Shown here: in pieces, positions 35,890 to 37,557 of the stretch
Numbering within the stretch: position 1 is the stretch's first letter
How the letters are laid out: each line of letters begins with the position of its first letter
Assembly (NCBI GenBank): GCA_964354255.1
Contig: CAYGYX010000013.1
Coordinates: 1-37,557, forward strand
Direction: 5' to 3'
Length of the DNA stretch: 37,557 nucleotides
DNA from: VGBK01 sp964354255
Lineage (GTDB): Bacteria > Actinomycetota > Acidimicrobiia > Spongiisociales > UBA11373
Position numbers and translations under genes: made by a program
Notes under the pieces: model-generated
Told to the model about the DNA's origin: nothing
The model's database searches: none
Seen by the model: only the letters and a program-made list of their open reading frames with translations

Positions 35890-37014
35890 ATGACCATCCC
35901 CACCGACCTCCGGCCCGCCGTGCTCTTCGGGGGGCCCTCACCCGAACACGACATCAGCATCCTCACCGGTCTACAGGCCACTCGATCGCTGGCGCAGGCG
36001 GTCAAGGAGGTCACCGCCCTCTACTGGTCGAAGACGGGCGAGTTCTTCTCCGTCGACCCGCGCCTCGAGGCCATCGCCTTTGCCGAGGGGGTGCCCCGGG
36101 GGGCGACGCCGCTGCAGTTCGCCGCCGGTCCGGCGGGTGGGTTTCTTCGCAAGCACAAGCCCTTGCCAATCGACGTGGTGGTCAACTGCTGCCACGGCGG
36201 CCCCGGCGAAGACGGCACCATCCAGGCGGCCTTCGACCTGGCCGGGGTGGTTTACACCGGCCCCAGCCTGGTGGGGGCCTATCTGGGCATGGACAAGCTG
36301 GCCTTCACGGCGGTGGCGGCCGGGGCCGGGCTGCCCACCCTGCCCAGGGTGGCGGTGACGCCGGAGACGGAGACCATTCCGTTCGCCCCGCCGTATGTGG
36401 TGAAGCCGCGGTTCGGAGGGTCGTCGCTGGGCATCGAAGTGGTGGGCGACGCCGGTACTGCCCGGGCGCTGGCGGCGAGCTCGCCTTTGTCGCGCGAGGG
36501 GGCGGTGGCAGAGCCTTTCCTGGAGGGGAGCCGCGACCTCAATGTGGCGGTGCGCACCTACCCCTCCTTGCTGCTGTCGGCCATCGAGTGTCCCGAGCGC
36601 AAAGGGAGCGGCAGCATCTACTCCTACGCGCAGAAGTACCTGGCCCCCGGCGGGGCCGGCCTGGTGTCTTCCCCCCGGGAGCTGCCGGCCCGGATCCCCG
36701 ACGACCTGGCCGGGCGCATTCGGGAGATGGCCGGGACTGTGGCCGCCCTGTTCGCGGTCCGCTCGGTGGCCCGCATCGACTTCCTCGAGCGGGGAGGCGA
36801 GGTGTGGGTCAACGAGATCAACACCATCCCCGGCAGCCTGAGCGTCTACCTCTGGATCGACCCGCCGCTCGGCTGGGCCGGCCTGCTCGCCGGCCTCATC
36901 GCCGAGGCGCGGGCCTCCCACCGGGTGTTCAGCGCGGCGGGGGCCGACGGCACGGCGCTGCGCGGAGCGGCGTCGGTGGCGGCCAAGCTGGGGGGGACCG
37001 CCTCGCCCCGGTGA
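35890..37014 (+). CDS. ddl: D-alanine-D-alanine ligase-like ATP-grasp protein
   Basis: The predicted product makes the D-Ala-D-Ala dipeptide used by MurF. The 374-aa protein has the Ddl N-terminal VLFGGPSPEHDIS (E19), the CHGGPGEDGTIQAAFDLAGV element at 101-120, ATP-grasp residues in PYVVKPRFGGSSLGIEVV and EPFLEGSRDLNVAV, and the metal- and substrate-binding end VWVNEINTIPGSLSVYLW. Usual Ddl reads LHGxxGEDG; here it is CHGGPGEDG, and the serine after the SxE triad differs slightly, so another D-amino-acid or dipeptide ligation is possible. It lies next to the MurF-like gene, which supports a peptidoglycan role. Confidence 0.83.
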   Translation: MTIPTDLRPAVLFGGPSPEHDISILTGLQATRSLAQAVKEVTALYWSKTGEFFSVDPRLEAIAFAEGVPRGATPLQFAAGPAGGFLRKHKPLPIDVVVNCCHGGPGEDGTIQAAFDLAGVVYTGPSLVGAYLGMDKLAFTAVAAGAGLPTLPRVAVTPETETIPFAPPYVVKPRFGGSSLGIEVVGDAGTARALAASSPLSREGAVAEPFLEGSRDLNVAVRTYPSLLLSAIECPERKGSGSIYSYAQKYLAPGGAGLVSSPRELPARIPDDLAGRIREMAGTVAALFAVRSVARIDFLERGGEVWVNEINTIPGSLSVYLWIDPPLGWAGLLAGLIAEARASHRVFSAAGADGTALRGAASVAAKLGGTASPR

Positions 37015-37114
37015 GGCCGGGGAGAGGCCGGCCGGGCCGGTCACCCCGACCCCGGCCCGGGCGTGGTAGACAGGGCCCCGGTGCGGCCGGGCCGACGGGA
37101 GAGGCTGGCGGGAG

Positions 37115-37557
37115 ATGCGCGGCTGGTCCGAGATCGAGATGGCCAATCGTGATCTGATGGCCCCCTGCGGCCTGTACTGCGGGGTGTGCGGGGTGTACCT
37201 CGCCACCCGGGATGGCAACGCCAAGTTCAAGGCGCTGCTGGGGAGGCTGTACGGGACGCCTCCCGAGCAGACCGAGTGCCTGGGCTGTATGCAGGCCGAT
37301 CCTCCGCAGATGCTCTACGCCTACTGCCGCTCCTGCCGGATCCGGGAGTGCGTGCTGAGCAGGGGGTTCACCTCGTGCCACCCCTGCCACGAATGGCCCT
37401 GTGCGCTCATCGACAGCTTCCCGCTGGCCACCGGCCGCCGGGTGATCCTGCGCACCATGCCTCTCTGGCGGGAGCAGGTGGCTCGACACGGCGAGGAGCG
37501 GGGGAGAGTGGAGTGGGCTCGCGCCGAGTGCGCGCGTTACCACTGCCCGTCCTGCGG
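37115..37557 (+). CDS. DUF3795-type cysteine-rich protein, truncated by the window end
   Basis: The frame is open to the last base, so at least 147 residues are present and the end is missing. Visible marks are APCGLYCGVCGVYLATRDG, then ECLGC, YCRSCRIRECVL, FTSCHPCHEWPC and RYHCPSC. These clustered CxxC and CxxxC pairs fit the DUF3795 family, which probably binds zinc or an iron-sulfur cluster; its function is unknown. The start is ATG 37115 or, more like its relatives, ATG 37139 (MANRDLMAPCG). The space 37015-37114 after ddl shows no clear promoter. Confidence 0.8.
   Translation, partial: MRGWSEIEMANRDLMAPCGLYCGVCGVYLATRDGNAKFKALLGRLYGTPPEQTECLGCMQADPPQMLYAYCRSCRIRECVLSRGFTSCHPCHEWPCALIDSFPLATGRRVILRTMPLWREQVARHGEERGRVEWARAECARYHCPSC

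Noticed and set aside
1..37557. tRNA, rRNA, insertion sequence or prophage genes
   Set aside because: No tRNA T-arm signatures, transposase, integrase or phage structural motifs were found on either strand by eye.

Overview
The window is about 70 % GC, with strong G/C preference at third codon positions and many GTG or TTG starts. It carries NucS (EndoMS mismatch endonuclease), a SufS-SufU iron-sulfur pathway, an F420-type luciferase-like oxidoreductase and a LuxR-type large ATPase regulator. Together these point to an actinobacterium, probably a deep or uncultured lineage such as the Acidimicrobiia; that placement is inference. There are no tRNA or rRNA genes, no CRISPR array, no insertion sequence and no phage gene. 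It reads as ordinary chromosome with unusually interesting housekeeping modules.

Layout. 1-2.4 kb: a small candidate minus-strand ORF with a hairpin, then aspA (aspartate ammonia-lyase) and nucS. 2.4-4.3 kb: a primary-like sigma factor (minus) and a family 5 uracil-DNA glycosylase (plus). 4.3-9.2 kb: two convergent Suf operons, sufD-Rieske-sufC on plus and sufC-sufS-sufU on minus, giving two different SufC ATPases and no SufB. 9.2-14.1 kb (minus): a DsbB-like oxidase, two membrane-anchored thioredoxin-fold proteins, a metallo-beta-lactamase-fold hydrolase, an LLM oxidoreductase and a lipoprotein. 14.2-17.7 kb: a double zinc-ribbon protein coupled to an acyl-CoA mutase large subunit with isobutyryl-CoA mutase specificity residues, two small proteins and an alpha/beta hydrolase.

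17.7-25.0 kb: a lipoate-dependent module with dihydrolipoamide dehydrogenase (E3), a dihydrolipoamide acyltransferase (E2) and a single polypeptide fusing octanoyltransferase LipB to lipoyl synthase LipA, followed by a large LuxR-type regulator. The E2 linker holds a peptide almost identical to the ParA-binding N-terminus of chromosome-partition ParB proteins; this is the most striking signal in the window and suggests the 2-oxoacid dehydrogenase complex could be positioned by a ParA-type ATPase. 25.0-31.4 kb: a 58-codon ORF, an M24 peptidase, transketolase, a CorA-type transporter and a non-phosphorylating GAPDH-like aldehyde dehydrogenase. 31.4-37.6 kb: three tandem 41-bp palindromic units, a 34-aa lysine-rich protein gene, a secreted CapA-fold protein fused to RTX repeats, an alpha/beta hydrolase, a membrane-anchored MurF-like ligase, a D-Ala-D-Ala ligase-like protein and a DUF3795-type protein cut by the window end.

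Expression signals. Nearly every transcription-unit head carries a TANNNT hexamer. In several cases the start codon lies only 6-8 nt after it, the pattern of leaderless mRNAs. In two cases such a leaderless start opens a tiny upstream ORF whose stop codon overlaps the start of the real gene, suggesting translational coupling.
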